64,000 nucleotides of DNA. It comes from Cupriavidus oxalaticus. GTDB lineage: Bacteria; Pseudomonadota; Gammaproteobacteria; Burkholderiales; Burkholderiaceae. Numbering within the stretch: the first letter of the stretch is position 1; each line of letters starts with the position of its first letter. Position numbers and translations under genes: made by a program. Shown one piece after another: positions 1-7,631 of the stretch. The DNA lies in the NCBI RefSeq assembly GCF_016894385.1, contig NZ_CP069811.1:1712501-1776500 (forward strand), in the 5' to 3' direction. The notes beneath the pieces are model-generated. The model worked only from the letters and a program-made list of their open reading frames with translations. It searched no databases and was not told the DNA's origin.

Positions 1-1161
1 ATCGCATGTGGCGGCACCCACGCACGCAGTGCCTTCCATGCGGTTCCAGCCATAGTTCAGTCCGCCGCTGGTGGCCGCCGCGACGTCGACTTCCTCGCGC
101 TGGTCCTGGCCGACATCCGCGATATACAGCTGTCCGGCATCGAAGGCGAAGCGCCAGGGGTTGCGCAGTCCGTATGCCCAGATTTCGCCGCGCCTGCCGG
201 ACTGGCCAGCGAACGGATTGCCGGCGGGAATGCCGTAGGGCTGGCCGGACGCGCCGCTGACATCGATGCGCAGCACTTTGCCGAGCAGCACGCCAAGGTT
301 CTGCGCATTGCCGGACGGATCGCCCCCGCCGCCGCCATCGCCGGTGCCGACATAGAGCATCCCGTCGGGGCCGAACGCCAACTGGCCGCCGTTGTGGTTC
401 TGGAAGTTGCTGTGCGGGATCGACAGCAACACCGTAGCAGCCGTGTCGGCAACGTCGGGATTACCCGCGGAAACCTGGTAGCGCGCGACGGTGATGGCGC
501 CGTTGTTATCGGTGTAGTAGACGTAGAAGCGGCCGTTGCCCGCATAGGCCGGGTCGAATGCCATCGACAGCAGGCCGCGCTCGCCGTCGGTGGTGGTCAG
601 CGCATCGATGTCGAGGAAGGGCGTGGCCAGCAGCGCGCCGTTGCGCACGATGCGGATGCGTCCGGCGCGCTCCACGATGAACAGGCGCGCGTCGCTCGCC
701 GGCGCGGTGAGATAGATCGGCTCGGCCAGGCCACCTGCCACTTGCGTCAGCGACAGGCGCACCGGCTGTGGCGAACCATAGACGACGCTTGCCGTGGCGC
801 CCGCGCCGGTGCCGACGCTCACCGACTGGGCCGGCGGCTGCGGCTGGTACTGGCTGGTCCCGGCGAGCACGTCGGCGGCGCTGACGGTATAGGTGCCGGT
901 GGCAAGGTTGGACAGCGTTGTCGACCGGGCGACGGCCTGGCGGTATTCCCCCGGACCGGTCACCGTGACCGCGGCCGGCGTGCCGGACGGCAGGCCGGTT
1001 ACCGTCAACGACAGCGCTCCCGGGCCTGCGCCGCTACCGCCAGCGCTGCCGGAACTGCCCGCATCGCCACCGCCGCCACCGCCGCCACCGCCGCACGCCG
1101 CCAGGCCCAGGCAGCAGGCAAGGAACCATTGGCACAGCGAAGATCGTAGTGAGACTGACAT
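1..1161 (-). CDS. PQQ-dependent sugar dehydrogenase-like lipoprotein, 3' end cut by window
   Basis: 387 codons are visible; the C-terminus lies beyond the left edge. The ATG at 1161 opens a signal peptide ending in a lipobox LAAC (Cys23), followed by a run of nine glycines and a Gly/Ser linker, so an envelope lipoprotein is likely. After a roughly 100-residue N-terminal region come the signatures of the soluble glucose/sorbosone dehydrogenase (GSDH) beta-propeller: ERGLLSMAFDP, NFQNHNGGQLAFGPDGMLY, GQPYGIPAGNPF and EIWAYGLRNPWRF. The family oxidises aldose sugars with PQQ in the periplasm; some members have other or unknown substrates. No cofactor gene is nearby. Family assignment is strong, substrate unknown. 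Confidence 0.85.
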   Translation of the reverse strand, partial: MSVSLRSSLCQWFLACCLGLAACGGGGGGGGGDAGSSGSAGGSGAGPGALSLTVTGLPSGTPAAVTVTGPGEYRQAVARSTTLSNLATGTYTVSAADVLAGTSQYQPQPPAQSVSVGTGAGATASVVYGSPQPVRLSLTQVAGGLAEPIYLTAPASDARLFIVERAGRIRIVRNGALLATPFLDIDALTTTDGERGLLSMAFDPAYAGNGRFYVYYTDNNGAITVARYQVSAGNPDVADTAATVLLSIPHSNFQNHNGGQLAFGPDGMLYVGTGDGGGGGDPSGNAQNLGVLLGKVLRIDVSGASGQPYGIPAGNPFAGQSGRRGEIWAYGLRNPWRFAFDAGQLYIADVGQDQREEVDVAAATSGGLNYGWNRMEGTACVGAATCD

Positions 1162-1233
1162 GATGCGCTCCTGCCACCCCGGCGCCCGCAGCCACGCAAG
1201 AACCGCTCCTTGCCGCGGCAACCTTCGCCTGCC

Positions 1234-1785
1234 CTATCCCTTGCCAGCGCGCCACACCTGCAGCGGATCCCAGGCCGGCGCGGCGTCGTCCGGCTGCGGC
1301 AAGGCCTGCGCCTCTGCCATCATGGCCTCGGCCCGCGCCTGCAGCTTGTCCAGGCAGCGCGACAGCATGCGCGCCTCTTCGGCGCTCAGGCATGCGACCA
1401 GTTCCTGGTTGAAGGCACGGGCCTGCCCAAAAGCGGCGCGGTAAACCGCCTGACCCTCCGCTGTCAGCGTGAACGCCGCGGCGCGCCGGTCCTGGGCGCG
1501 TGCCTCGCGCCGCACCAGGCCGCGTTCGACCAGCGCGTGGACGGCCCGGCTGGCCAGCACCTTGTCCAGGCCCGCGCTTTGCGCCAGCTCGGTCAGCCGC
1601 GTGCCCGGCTGCTCGCCCAGAAAGGCAATCATGCGCCATTCGCGCCGGGTAACGCCAGCCCGGGCGCGCAGGTGCAGCCCGGCTCCCCCCAGCGCCACGC
1701 GGTTCAGGTGATAGAGCCGGTAGTTGATGAAATCGCTTAGCCGTCTGGGCCGCTGCAGCCGGCTGCCGCCGTCGTCATGTGCCAT
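1234..1785 (-). CDS. MarR-family transcriptional regulator
   Basis: 183 residues, somewhat longer than typical MarR (about 140-160) because of an N-terminal basic stretch and a C-terminal tail. The winged helix runs from about residue 45 to 120: TRREWRMIAFLGEQPGTRLTELA leads into a recognition helix around DKVLASRAVHALVERGLV, and the wing contains the family-typical acidic/basic turn AQDRRAAAFTLT. It is divergent from the Bug-protein gene at 1881, with a short palindrome between them, so it probably represses itself and that operon in response to a small ligand. The ligand cannot be read from the sequence. Confidence 0.85.
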   Translation of the reverse strand: MAHDDGGSRLQRPRRLSDFINYRLYHLNRVALGGAGLHLRARAGVTRREWRMIAFLGEQPGTRLTELAQSAGLDKVLASRAVHALVERGLVRREARAQDRRAAAFTLTAEGQAVYRAAFGQARAFNQELVACLSAEEARMLSRCLDKLQARAEAMMAEAQALPQPDDAAPAWDPLQVWRAGKG

Positions 1786-1804
1786 GACTCACCCGTCGAA
1801 TTAG

Positions 1805-1817
1805 TTGACTTTGTCAA
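1805..1817. promoter_or_regulatory. Candidate MarR operator, perfect inverted repeat
   Basis: TTGAC-TTT-GTCAA is a perfect 5-bp-arm inverted repeat lying 20 bp upstream of the marR start and 64 bp upstream of the Bug start, in an AT-rich stretch of an otherwise GC-rich divergent gap. MarR dimers typically bind such short pseudo-palindromes. The assignment is by position and symmetry only. Confidence 0.45.
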
Positions 1818-1880
1818 TTATATCGACGGGTGTTAACGTGCCACCCATACCAAATGACAGCCCCTGAAGAGGAGACATCC

Positions 1881-2858
1881 GTGAGCCCCCGCCACTGCCT
1901 TCCCCGCCTTGCCGCCTGCTTGGCGGCCATTGCCACCGCCTGGGCGATGCCTGCCGGCGCGCAGTCAGAGCGCCCGCTGCGCATCCTGGTCGGCTACCCC
2001 GCTGGCGGCACCGCTGACCTGGCCGCGCGCCTGGTCGGCGACAAGCTGCGCGAGACGCTGAATCAGAACGTAGTGGTGGAAAACAAGCCGGGCGCCGGTG
2101 GCCGCCTGGTGATGGACTATGCGCGCACGCAGCCGGCCGATGGCCATACGCTGGTGGTGGCCAATTCGGCGGTGATGACGATAGCGCCGCTGGTCTACCG
2201 CAAGCTCAACTACGACATCCAGCGCGACTTTGTCCCGGTGGCCCAGGCGGCCAATTTCCAGCTGGCACTGGCCGCCGGCCCGGGCAGCCCGGCGCGCACG
2301 CTCAAGGACTACGTGGCCTGGCTCAAGGCCGGCCCGCAGAACAACTCCTATGCCTCGCCGGCGCTGGGCAGCATCCCGCATTTCTTCGGGCTGATGATCG
2401 GCAAGCAGGTTGGCGTGGAGATGCTGCACGTGCCGTTCAACGGCTCCGCCCCACTGATGAGCGCGCTGGTGGGCGGGCAGGTGCCGGCCTCGGTCGATAC
2501 GCTGGCCGACCTGACCGAGACGCACCGTGCCGGCAAGGTGCGCGTGCTGGCCACTTCCGGTACGCAGCGCTCGGTGGCGCTGCCCGATGTGCCGACCTTC
2601 ACCGAACTTGGCTACAAGGGCATCGAGGGCGAAGGCCGCTACGGCGTGCTGGCGCCCGCCGGCACGCCGCGCCCGGTGCTGGACAAGCTCAACGCCGCCA
2701 TCGTCAAGGCGGTGCAGTCGCCCGACCTGCGCGACAAGTTCCTGAAGCTGGGACTGGAACCCGCCACCGGCACGGCCGACGCGTTTTCCGGCGTGCTGAA
2801 GGCGGACGCTGCCAGGTGGGCGCCGGTGGTGAAAGCCTCAGGCTACACCGGCGACTGA
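1881..2858 (+). CDS. Bug/TctC-family periplasmic solute-binding protein
   Basis: 325 residues from a GTG at 1881, chosen because GAGGAGAC lies just upstream and it starts directly into a signal peptide ending AMPAGAQ; the upstream ATG at 1830 adds a non-signal stretch and lacks a Shine-Dalgarno site. Diagnostic family motifs are visible: LRILVGYPAGGTADLAARLV near the mature N-terminus, NKPGAGG, and LAPAGTPRPVLDKLN near the C-terminus. Bug proteins bind small carboxylates or amides; most are orphans without tctAB membrane subunits, as here. The next gene, a sulfatase, starts only 19 bp later, suggesting an operon and possibly a sulfated or related acidic ligand (inference). Confidence 0.9.
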   Translation: MSPRHCLPRLAACLAAIATAWAMPAGAQSERPLRILVGYPAGGTADLAARLVGDKLRETLNQNVVVENKPGAGGRLVMDYARTQPADGHTLVVANSAVMTIAPLVYRKLNYDIQRDFVPVAQAANFQLALAAGPGSPARTLKDYVAWLKAGPQNNSYASPALGSIPHFFGLMIGKQVGVEMLHVPFNGSAPLMSALVGGQVPASVDTLADLTETHRAGKVRVLATSGTQRSVALPDVPTFTELGYKGIEGEGRYGVLAPAGTPRPVLDKLNAAIVKAVQSPDLRDKFLKLGLEPATGTADAFSGVLKADAARWAPVVKASGYTGD

Positions 2859-2877
2859 CAAGCCGCAGCGAACCACC

Positions 2878-4437
2878 ATGCCGATCCGCAATACCTTGTT
2901 CATCATGTGCGACCAGTTGCGCCGCGACCACCTGGGCTGCTACGGGCATCCCGCGCTGCGCACGCGCAATATCGACGCACTGGCCGCGCGCGGCGTGCGT
3001 TTCGACCGCGCCTTTGTCACGTCCGGCGTCTGCGGCCCCAGCCGGATGAGCTTCTACACCGGCCGCTACGTCAGCAGCCACGGCGCAACCTGGAACCGCG
3101 TGCCGCTGTCGATCGGAGAGGTCACGCTGGGCGAATACCTGAAGGACAGCGGCCGCGCGCTTGCGCTGGCAGGCAAGACCCACGTGATGCCCGACAACGC
3201 CAACCTGAAGCGCCTGCACCTCGACGGCGGCGCCGAACTGGCGACGCTCCTGCGCAGCGGCCATTTCATCGAGGTCGACCGCCACGACGGTCATCATGCC
3301 GAGCCGCGCAGTGCCTATGCCGACTGGCTGCGCCGGCAGGGCTACAACAGCGCCGACCCATGGACCGACTACGTCATCAGCGCCGAGAACGCGCAAGGCG
3401 AAATCGTCTCGGGCTGGCACATGCGCAATGCCGGCCTGCCCGCGCGCGTGGCAGAGCCGCATTCCGAGACCGCCTACACTGTCGACCAGGCCATGCAATA
3501 CATCGGCGCGCGCGGCGACGAGCCGTGGGTGCTGCACCTGTCACTGGTCAAGCCGCACTGGCCCTATCTGGCGCCTGCGCCCTATCACGCCGCGTACCAG
3601 CTAGACGACTGCCTGCCGCTGCGCCGCCATGCCGCCGAACTGGAGGACCCGCATCCGGTACTGTCGGCGTACCGCACGCAGGAGGAATGCGCCAACTTCA
3701 TGCGCCAGGAAGTGTCGGATACGGTGCGCCCCGCCTACCAGGGCCTGATCCAGCAGATCGACGACCGCCTCGGCCTGCTGTGGGACCAACTGGAACGGCT
3801 AGGCCGCTGGCAGGACACGCTGATCGTCTTTACCGCCGACCATGGCGACTTCCTCGGCGATCACTGGCTGGGCGAGAAGGAGCAGTTCTATGACACCGTG
3901 CAGAACGTGCCGCTGATCGTCTACGATCCCTCACCCGAGGCCGATGCCACCCGCGGCAGCGCGCAGCAGGACATGGTGTCGGCGGTCGACGTGGTGCCGA
4001 CGGTGCTCGACGCTCTGGGGCTGCCGCCGGCCGGCCATCGCATCGAGGGCCGCTCGCTGCTGGACCTGACCCGCGCGCGCGATGCGGGCGGCTGGCGCGA
4101 TTTCGTGGTCTCGGAACTCGACTACGCCTACCGCGGCGCACGAGTCGCGCTGGGTCGCCACCCGGGCCAATGCCGCGCCTGGATGGTGCGGGACGCGCGC
4201 TGGAAATACGTCCACTGGCAGGGCTTCCGGCCGCAGCTGTTCGACCTGGATAACGATCCGGACGAGTATTTCGACCTGGGCGCCGACCCCGGCCATGAGG
4301 CCATGCGCACCGCCATGCGGCTGCGGCTGCTGGACTGGTTCTGCACGCTCAAGCCCCGCGTGACCGTGACCAACGAGGAAGTCGCGGCCAAGACTAACGT
4401 GTACAAGCAGGCCGGCGTGTTCTTCGGCGTGTGGTGA
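2878..4437 (+). CDS. Sulfatase / phosphonate monoester hydrolase family
   Basis: 519 residues, normal length for type I sulfatases. The formylglycine motif C-x-P-S-R is present (CGPSR, Cys52), followed by FYTGRY; the N-terminal metal site is FIMCDQLRRDHLGCYG (Asp12) and the distal metal site is TADHGDFLGDHWLGEK near residue 325. There is no signal peptide, so it should be cytoplasmic. Alkaline-phosphatase-superfamily enzymes of this branch hydrolyse sulfate esters, phosphonate monoesters or phosphodiesters. It lies in tandem with the Bug gene and 57 bp before the arginase gene. Substrate not assigned; an anaerobic or FGE maturase is not in the window. Confidence 0.85.
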   Translation: MPIRNTLFIMCDQLRRDHLGCYGHPALRTRNIDALAARGVRFDRAFVTSGVCGPSRMSFYTGRYVSSHGATWNRVPLSIGEVTLGEYLKDSGRALALAGKTHVMPDNANLKRLHLDGGAELATLLRSGHFIEVDRHDGHHAEPRSAYADWLRRQGYNSADPWTDYVISAENAQGEIVSGWHMRNAGLPARVAEPHSETAYTVDQAMQYIGARGDEPWVLHLSLVKPHWPYLAPAPYHAAYQLDDCLPLRRHAAELEDPHPVLSAYRTQEECANFMRQEVSDTVRPAYQGLIQQIDDRLGLLWDQLERLGRWQDTLIVFTADHGDFLGDHWLGEKEQFYDTVQNVPLIVYDPSPEADATRGSAQQDMVSAVDVVPTVLDALGLPPAGHRIEGRSLLDLTRARDAGGWRDFVVSELDYAYRGARVALGRHPGQCRAWMVRDARWKYVHWQGFRPQLFDLDNDPDEYFDLGADPGHEAMRTAMRLRLLDWFCTLKPRVTVTNEEVAAKTNVYKQAGVFFGVW

Positions 4438-4494
4438 GCCCGGCAGGTACGGAACCTGCGAACGCATGGGCGTCCGCACTCACCGCACCCCGCC

Positions 4495-5415
4495 ATGAAA
4501 CCTGTCACGCTGATTGGCGCCCCCACCGACGTCGGGGCCGGCACGCGCGGCTGCTCGATGGGCCCGGAGGCGCTGCGCGTCGCCGGCCTGGCGCAGGCGC
4601 TGGCACGCAACAACCTGCAGGTCGAGGATGCCGGCAACCTGGTTGGCCCCGCCAATCCGGGGCAACCGCCGCAGGACGGCATGCGCCACCTCGACGAAGT
4701 CGTGGCGTGGAACCGTGCCGTGTATGACGCGTGCCTGGGCACGCTGCAGGCGGGCCGGCTGCCGCTGCTGATGGGCGGCGACCATTGCCTGGCGATCGGC
4801 TCGGTCAGCGCCGCCGCGCGCCATTGCCGCGACACCGGCAAGACCCTGATGGTGCTGTGGCTCGATGCGCACGCCGATGCCAATATCGGCACTACCACGC
4901 CCACCGGCAACATGCACGGCATGCCGGTGGCATGCCTGTGCGGACACGGTCCGGCACCGCTGACCACCCTGGCCGGCCCGGCGCCGGCGGTAGCGCGCAG
5001 CGCGATCCGGCAGATCGGCATCCGCAGCGTCGATGCGGAGGAAAAACGCCGCCTGCACGAATTGCAGCTGGCGGTGTACGACATGCGCTACATCGACGAG
5101 AACGGCATGCGCCACACCATGCAGCAGGCGCTGGCCGGCATCGACGCGCAGACGCACCTGCACGTCAGCTTCGACGTGGATTTCCTGGACTGCGTGATCG
5201 CGCCTGGCGTGGGCACCACCGTGCCGGGCGGGCCGACCTACCGCGAAACCCAGCTCTGCATGGAAATGATCGCCGATACCGGCCGGCTGGCATCGCTCGA
5301 CGTGATGGAGTTGAATCCAGCCTGCGACGTGCGCAACCAGACCGGGCAACTGGCGGTGGACCTGGTGGAAAGCCTGTTCGGAAAATCGACGCTGTGGCGT
5401 CCGCCGCCCGCCTGA
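4495..5415 (+). CDS. rocF: Arginase (arginine to ornithine and urea)
   Basis: 306 residues, usual size for the ureohydrolase fold. All Mn-ligand blocks are visible: GGDHCLAIG near residue 100, LWLDAHADANIGTTTPTGN (two Asp, His, plus the substrate-binding Thr/Asn segment) and SFDVDFLDCVIAPGV. The segment PTGNMHGMP is characteristic of arginases rather than agmatinases. No ornithine-using gene is adjacent, so the local role (arginine catabolism or polyamine supply) is open. Start ATG 4495 gives the canonical beginning VTLIGAPTDVGAGTRG. Confidence 0.9.
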   Translation: MKPVTLIGAPTDVGAGTRGCSMGPEALRVAGLAQALARNNLQVEDAGNLVGPANPGQPPQDGMRHLDEVVAWNRAVYDACLGTLQAGRLPLLMGGDHCLAIGSVSAAARHCRDTGKTLMVLWLDAHADANIGTTTPTGNMHGMPVACLCGHGPAPLTTLAGPAPAVARSAIRQIGIRSVDAEEKRRLHELQLAVYDMRYIDENGMRHTMQQALAGIDAQTHLHVSFDVDFLDCVIAPGVGTTVPGGPTYRETQLCMEMIADTGRLASLDVMELNPACDVRNQTGQLAVDLVESLFGKSTLWRPPPA

Positions 5416-5580
5416 AAAAGTTGCACGGCGTGCCTGTCGATACTGCAACGCCATGCCGCTTACGGCACCCGGGCGCCCGCGAGGCGCGCGAACCGGCGCT
5501 GCCGGGGCCGGCGACCGGTGGCGCACCCCTTGCAACACCGATAATCAGGCCCACCGTTCGGGCCGGCAACCGGAGCGATC

Positions 5581-6105
5581 ATGAAGAACATCTGGATCCT
5601 GGTGGCGGACGAATCCGTCGCCCGCGTCTTTGCCTCGCATGCAGACGCCGCCCCGCTGGCGGTGGTCGAAGAGATTACCGATGCCGCTGCGCACGCCGAC
5701 CGCGCCGACCTGCGCCGCGATGCCTACGGCCGCCGCGGCCAGGCCGCCTCGCAGGGCGATGCCGGTCATCCCGGCGCACACCAGGTCGGCCCGTCCACGG
5801 TGACGTCGTCCGCGGGCGAGGACGAACTGCACCAGGAAGCGCAGCTGTTCGCGCACCGCGTCGCGGATTTCCTGGCCGACGCCCGCAACAAGCAGCGCTA
5901 TGAAGAACTCGTGCTGATCGCGGCGCCGCGCTTCCTGGGGCTGCTGCGCAAGACCTTGCCCGCAGCCGTCACCGACGTGGTGACGCGCGAGATCGACAAG
6001 GACTTTATCCACGTGCCCAACAACGACCTGCAGCAACGGCTGGCCGACGAGGGCGTGGTGCCTGCGCGCCGCGACGAGCGCGTGAATACCGGCAGGGACC
6101 GCTGA
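5581..6105 (+). CDS. Host-attachment-protein family (baeRF-like fold)
   Basis: 174 residues, cytoplasmic. The start MKNIWILVADESVARVF and the C-terminal LVLIAAPRFLGLLRKTL...TREIDKDFIHVPNNDLQQRL match proteins annotated as 'required for attachment to host cells' (Pfam Host_attach), first named from Agrobacterium and structurally related to archaeal release factor-like domains. The biochemical role is not settled. The ATG follows GGAG by a few bases. It stands alone, 165 bp downstream of arginase, and fits with the stress-type small genes elsewhere in the window. Confidence 0.8.
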   Translation: MKNIWILVADESVARVFASHADAAPLAVVEEITDAAAHADRADLRRDAYGRRGQAASQGDAGHPGAHQVGPSTVTSSAGEDELHQEAQLFAHRVADFLADARNKQRYEELVLIAAPRFLGLLRKTLPAAVTDVVTREIDKDFIHVPNNDLQQRLADEGVVPARRDERVNTGRDR

Positions 6106-6111
6106 GGACGG

Positions 6112-6162
6112 GAAACGCGCCACGGCAGCGCGGCCACAGAAACGCGCCACGGCAATGCGGCC
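6112..6162. repeat. 24-bp direct repeat, two copies
   Basis: GAAACGCGCCACGGCAGCGC followed by GGCC occurs at 6112-6135 and again, with two substitutions, at 6139-6162 (period 27). It fills the gap just after the host-attachment gene and before the convergent lipoprotein gene. No terminator hairpin with a T-tract is evident. Confidence 0.7.
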
Positions 6163-6199
6163 GCCGCACTCGCATGCGGTCGGCCGCGTGTCGCGTGTC

Positions 6200-6472
6200 T
6201 TAACGCGCCGTACCCGAACCGCTGGCCGAGCCGCTGGAGCCGCTGGACGTGCCGCCAGGGCTGGTGGTGCTGGTCGCGCCGGACGTGCCGCTGGAAGTGC
6301 TGGAACTCGGCGAGCCATAGCCGCTGTGGCCGCTGTGGCCGCGGCTCTGTTCGGACACCGAGCCGGAACCCGACAGCGATCCCGATCCGCTGGTGCTGCC
6401 GGTCGCGGTGCAGCCAGCCAGGATGCCGAGCGAGGCGAGCAATGCAATGCCGATGCGTAGCGTCGTTTTCAT
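6200..6472 (-). CDS. Small Ser/Gly-rich lipoprotein
   Basis: 90 residues from the ATG at 6472; the upstream in-frame ATG at 6511 would add a non-signal stretch. The N-terminus MKTTLRIGIALLASLGILAGC is a clear lipoprotein signal with lipobox LAGC. The remainder is almost entirely Ser, Gly and Thr with a short His/Gly segment (GHSGHSGYG), so it is probably disordered and surface-exposed or periplasmic. No family recognised. It is convergent with the host-attachment gene. Confidence 0.65.
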   Translation of the reverse strand: MKTTLRIGIALLASLGILAGCTATGSTSGSGSLSGSGSVSEQSRGHSGHSGYGSPSSSTSSGTSGATSTTSPGGTSSGSSGSASGSGTAR

Positions 6473-6737
6473 GTGGTCCTCCGTCTTGCAGGTTGCGACC
6501 GGGCCTTGCATCGACGCAGAACCGGCCGGCGAGCGCGCTGGAATCGCCGCTCCGCTGCGTTATGACGCAACTGACGTACCAGTAGCGGCGCAGCGATGCC
6601 GGTAGTGGGCTGCCGTTGCCGAGGCGGCGCCGGGAAAGGACCTGTCTGCGGGCTTGCTGCAGTAAGAAGTGCGCGGCGCACGTAAAGCTTACCGCGGCCG
6701 GGCGTTGGTGTAGTTCGGCGCTTACAGAAAAACGGTC

Positions 6738-7448
6738 CTAGCGCCTGAGCGTCCATTTGTAGGCGTAGCGGTCCGGGCGGAACAGCAGTTCCGCGCAGAG
6801 CAGCGGCGTGCCATCGATGTCGTACGGCGTGCAACGCAGCCGCAGCAGCGGCTCGCCCTCGGCGATGCCCAGCCGCCTGGCCACTTCGGCCGGCGCGGCT
6901 ACTGCGCTCGCCTCCATCGTCGATTCCTTGAAGCGGTAGCCGAGCCGGCTTTCGAGCACCGACATCGCGTCATTGGTCTCCAGGTCTTCCTGCACCAGCC
7001 GACGCATCAGCGGCTCGCGCCCAAGCAGCGTGAAATACGCCACCGGCGCATCGTCCCAGAAGCGCACGGTCGACACGCTCAACACCTTCTCGGCGGGCTC
7101 CAGGTCGAGCACGCGCGTCACGAATGCCGGGGCGCGAACCAGCTTGACCGACGCCAGCTTGCCGTATGCCAGCTGGCCGCGCGCACGGGCGGTCTCGTAG
7201 AAGCCAGTCAGCGCACCAAGGCTCGGCGTGTCGGTCGGGCGCGTGACGAAGCTGCCCTTGCCATTGACCTTCTCGATCAGCCCGGCATTGTGCAGGCCAG
7301 ACAACGCCTGGCGCACGGTGATCCGGCTCACGGCGAACTCCATCATCAGCTCGGCCTCTGACGGCAGCTTGGCACCCGGACCCAGCTGGTTGCGGACGAT
7401 CCGCTCCCGGATCTCGTTCTCGATTTCCTTGAATCTTGGCAGCGCCAC
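6738..7448 (-). CDS. GntR-family repressor, HutC subfamily (UTRA domain)
   Basis: 236 residues from a GTG at 7448. The longer ATG start at 7505 is unlikely because it lies inside the operator and upstream of a perfect -10 box TATAAT; the GTG has AGGCGGA 9 bases upstream. Residues 1-70 form the winged helix (LPSEAELMMEFAVSRITVRQAL, then the wing GKGSFVT) and residues 85-235 form the UTRA effector domain (LSVSTVRFWDDAPVAYFTLL, LLRLRCTPYDIDGTPLL). It is divergent from the GMC/TauD/ALDH operon and flanked by two GntR-type palindromes, so it most likely represses both itself and that operon until the pathway substrate binds. Confidence 0.9.
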   Translation of the reverse strand: MALPRFKEIENEIRERIVRNQLGPGAKLPSEAELMMEFAVSRITVRQALSGLHNAGLIEKVNGKGSFVTRPTDTPSLGALTGFYETARARGQLAYGKLASVKLVRAPAFVTRVLDLEPAEKVLSVSTVRFWDDAPVAYFTLLGREPLMRRLVQEDLETNDAMSVLESRLGYRFKESTMEASAVAAPAEVARRLGIAEGEPLLRLRCTPYDIDGTPLLCAELLFRPDRYAYKWTLRR

Positions 7449-7491
7449 GTTGTGTTCCGCCTGGCGGCGGCTCCGATGCGGGGGATCAGGG

Positions 7492-7512
7492 ATTATACCT
7501 ATCATGACAGGT
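7492..7512 (-). promoter_or_regulatory. gntR promoter -10 box and operator 1
   Basis: Read on the minus strand, TATAAT (7492-7497) is a perfect -10 box for the gntR gene. It abuts ACCTATCATGACAGGT (7497-7512), an imperfect palindrome with the same ACCT...AGGT ends as operator 2. A repressor there would cover the promoter spacer, implying autoregulation. The -35 is poor (TTGCAG at 19-bp spacing). Confidence 0.6.
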
Positions 7513-7531
7513 CAGGCTGCAAACCCGGTTG

Positions 7532-7547
7532 ACCTGTTATAACAGGT
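7532..7547. promoter_or_regulatory. GntR/HutC operator 2, perfect 16-bp palindrome
   Basis: ACCTGTTATAACAGGT is a perfect palindrome containing GTTATAAC, which fits the HutC-subfamily consensus GT-N-TA-N-AC. Its centre is 35 bp from that of operator 1. It lies 84 bp upstream of the GMC oxidoreductase start and overlaps a TTGACC hexamer (7530-7535) that could serve as the -35 of the catabolic operon. Confidence 0.7.
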
Positions 7548-7631
7548 AATGGCAGTATCGCATCGCCAGCGCATGCCAGCGCCCCCGACTTCCCCAACGA
7601 CCTTGCATGCGGGCGACTCAGGAGACACACA

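Noticed and set aside
7449..7505. Longer GntR start at ATG 7505
   Set aside because: It lies inside operator 1 and upstream of the likely transcription start; the GTG at 7448 has a Shine-Dalgarno site.
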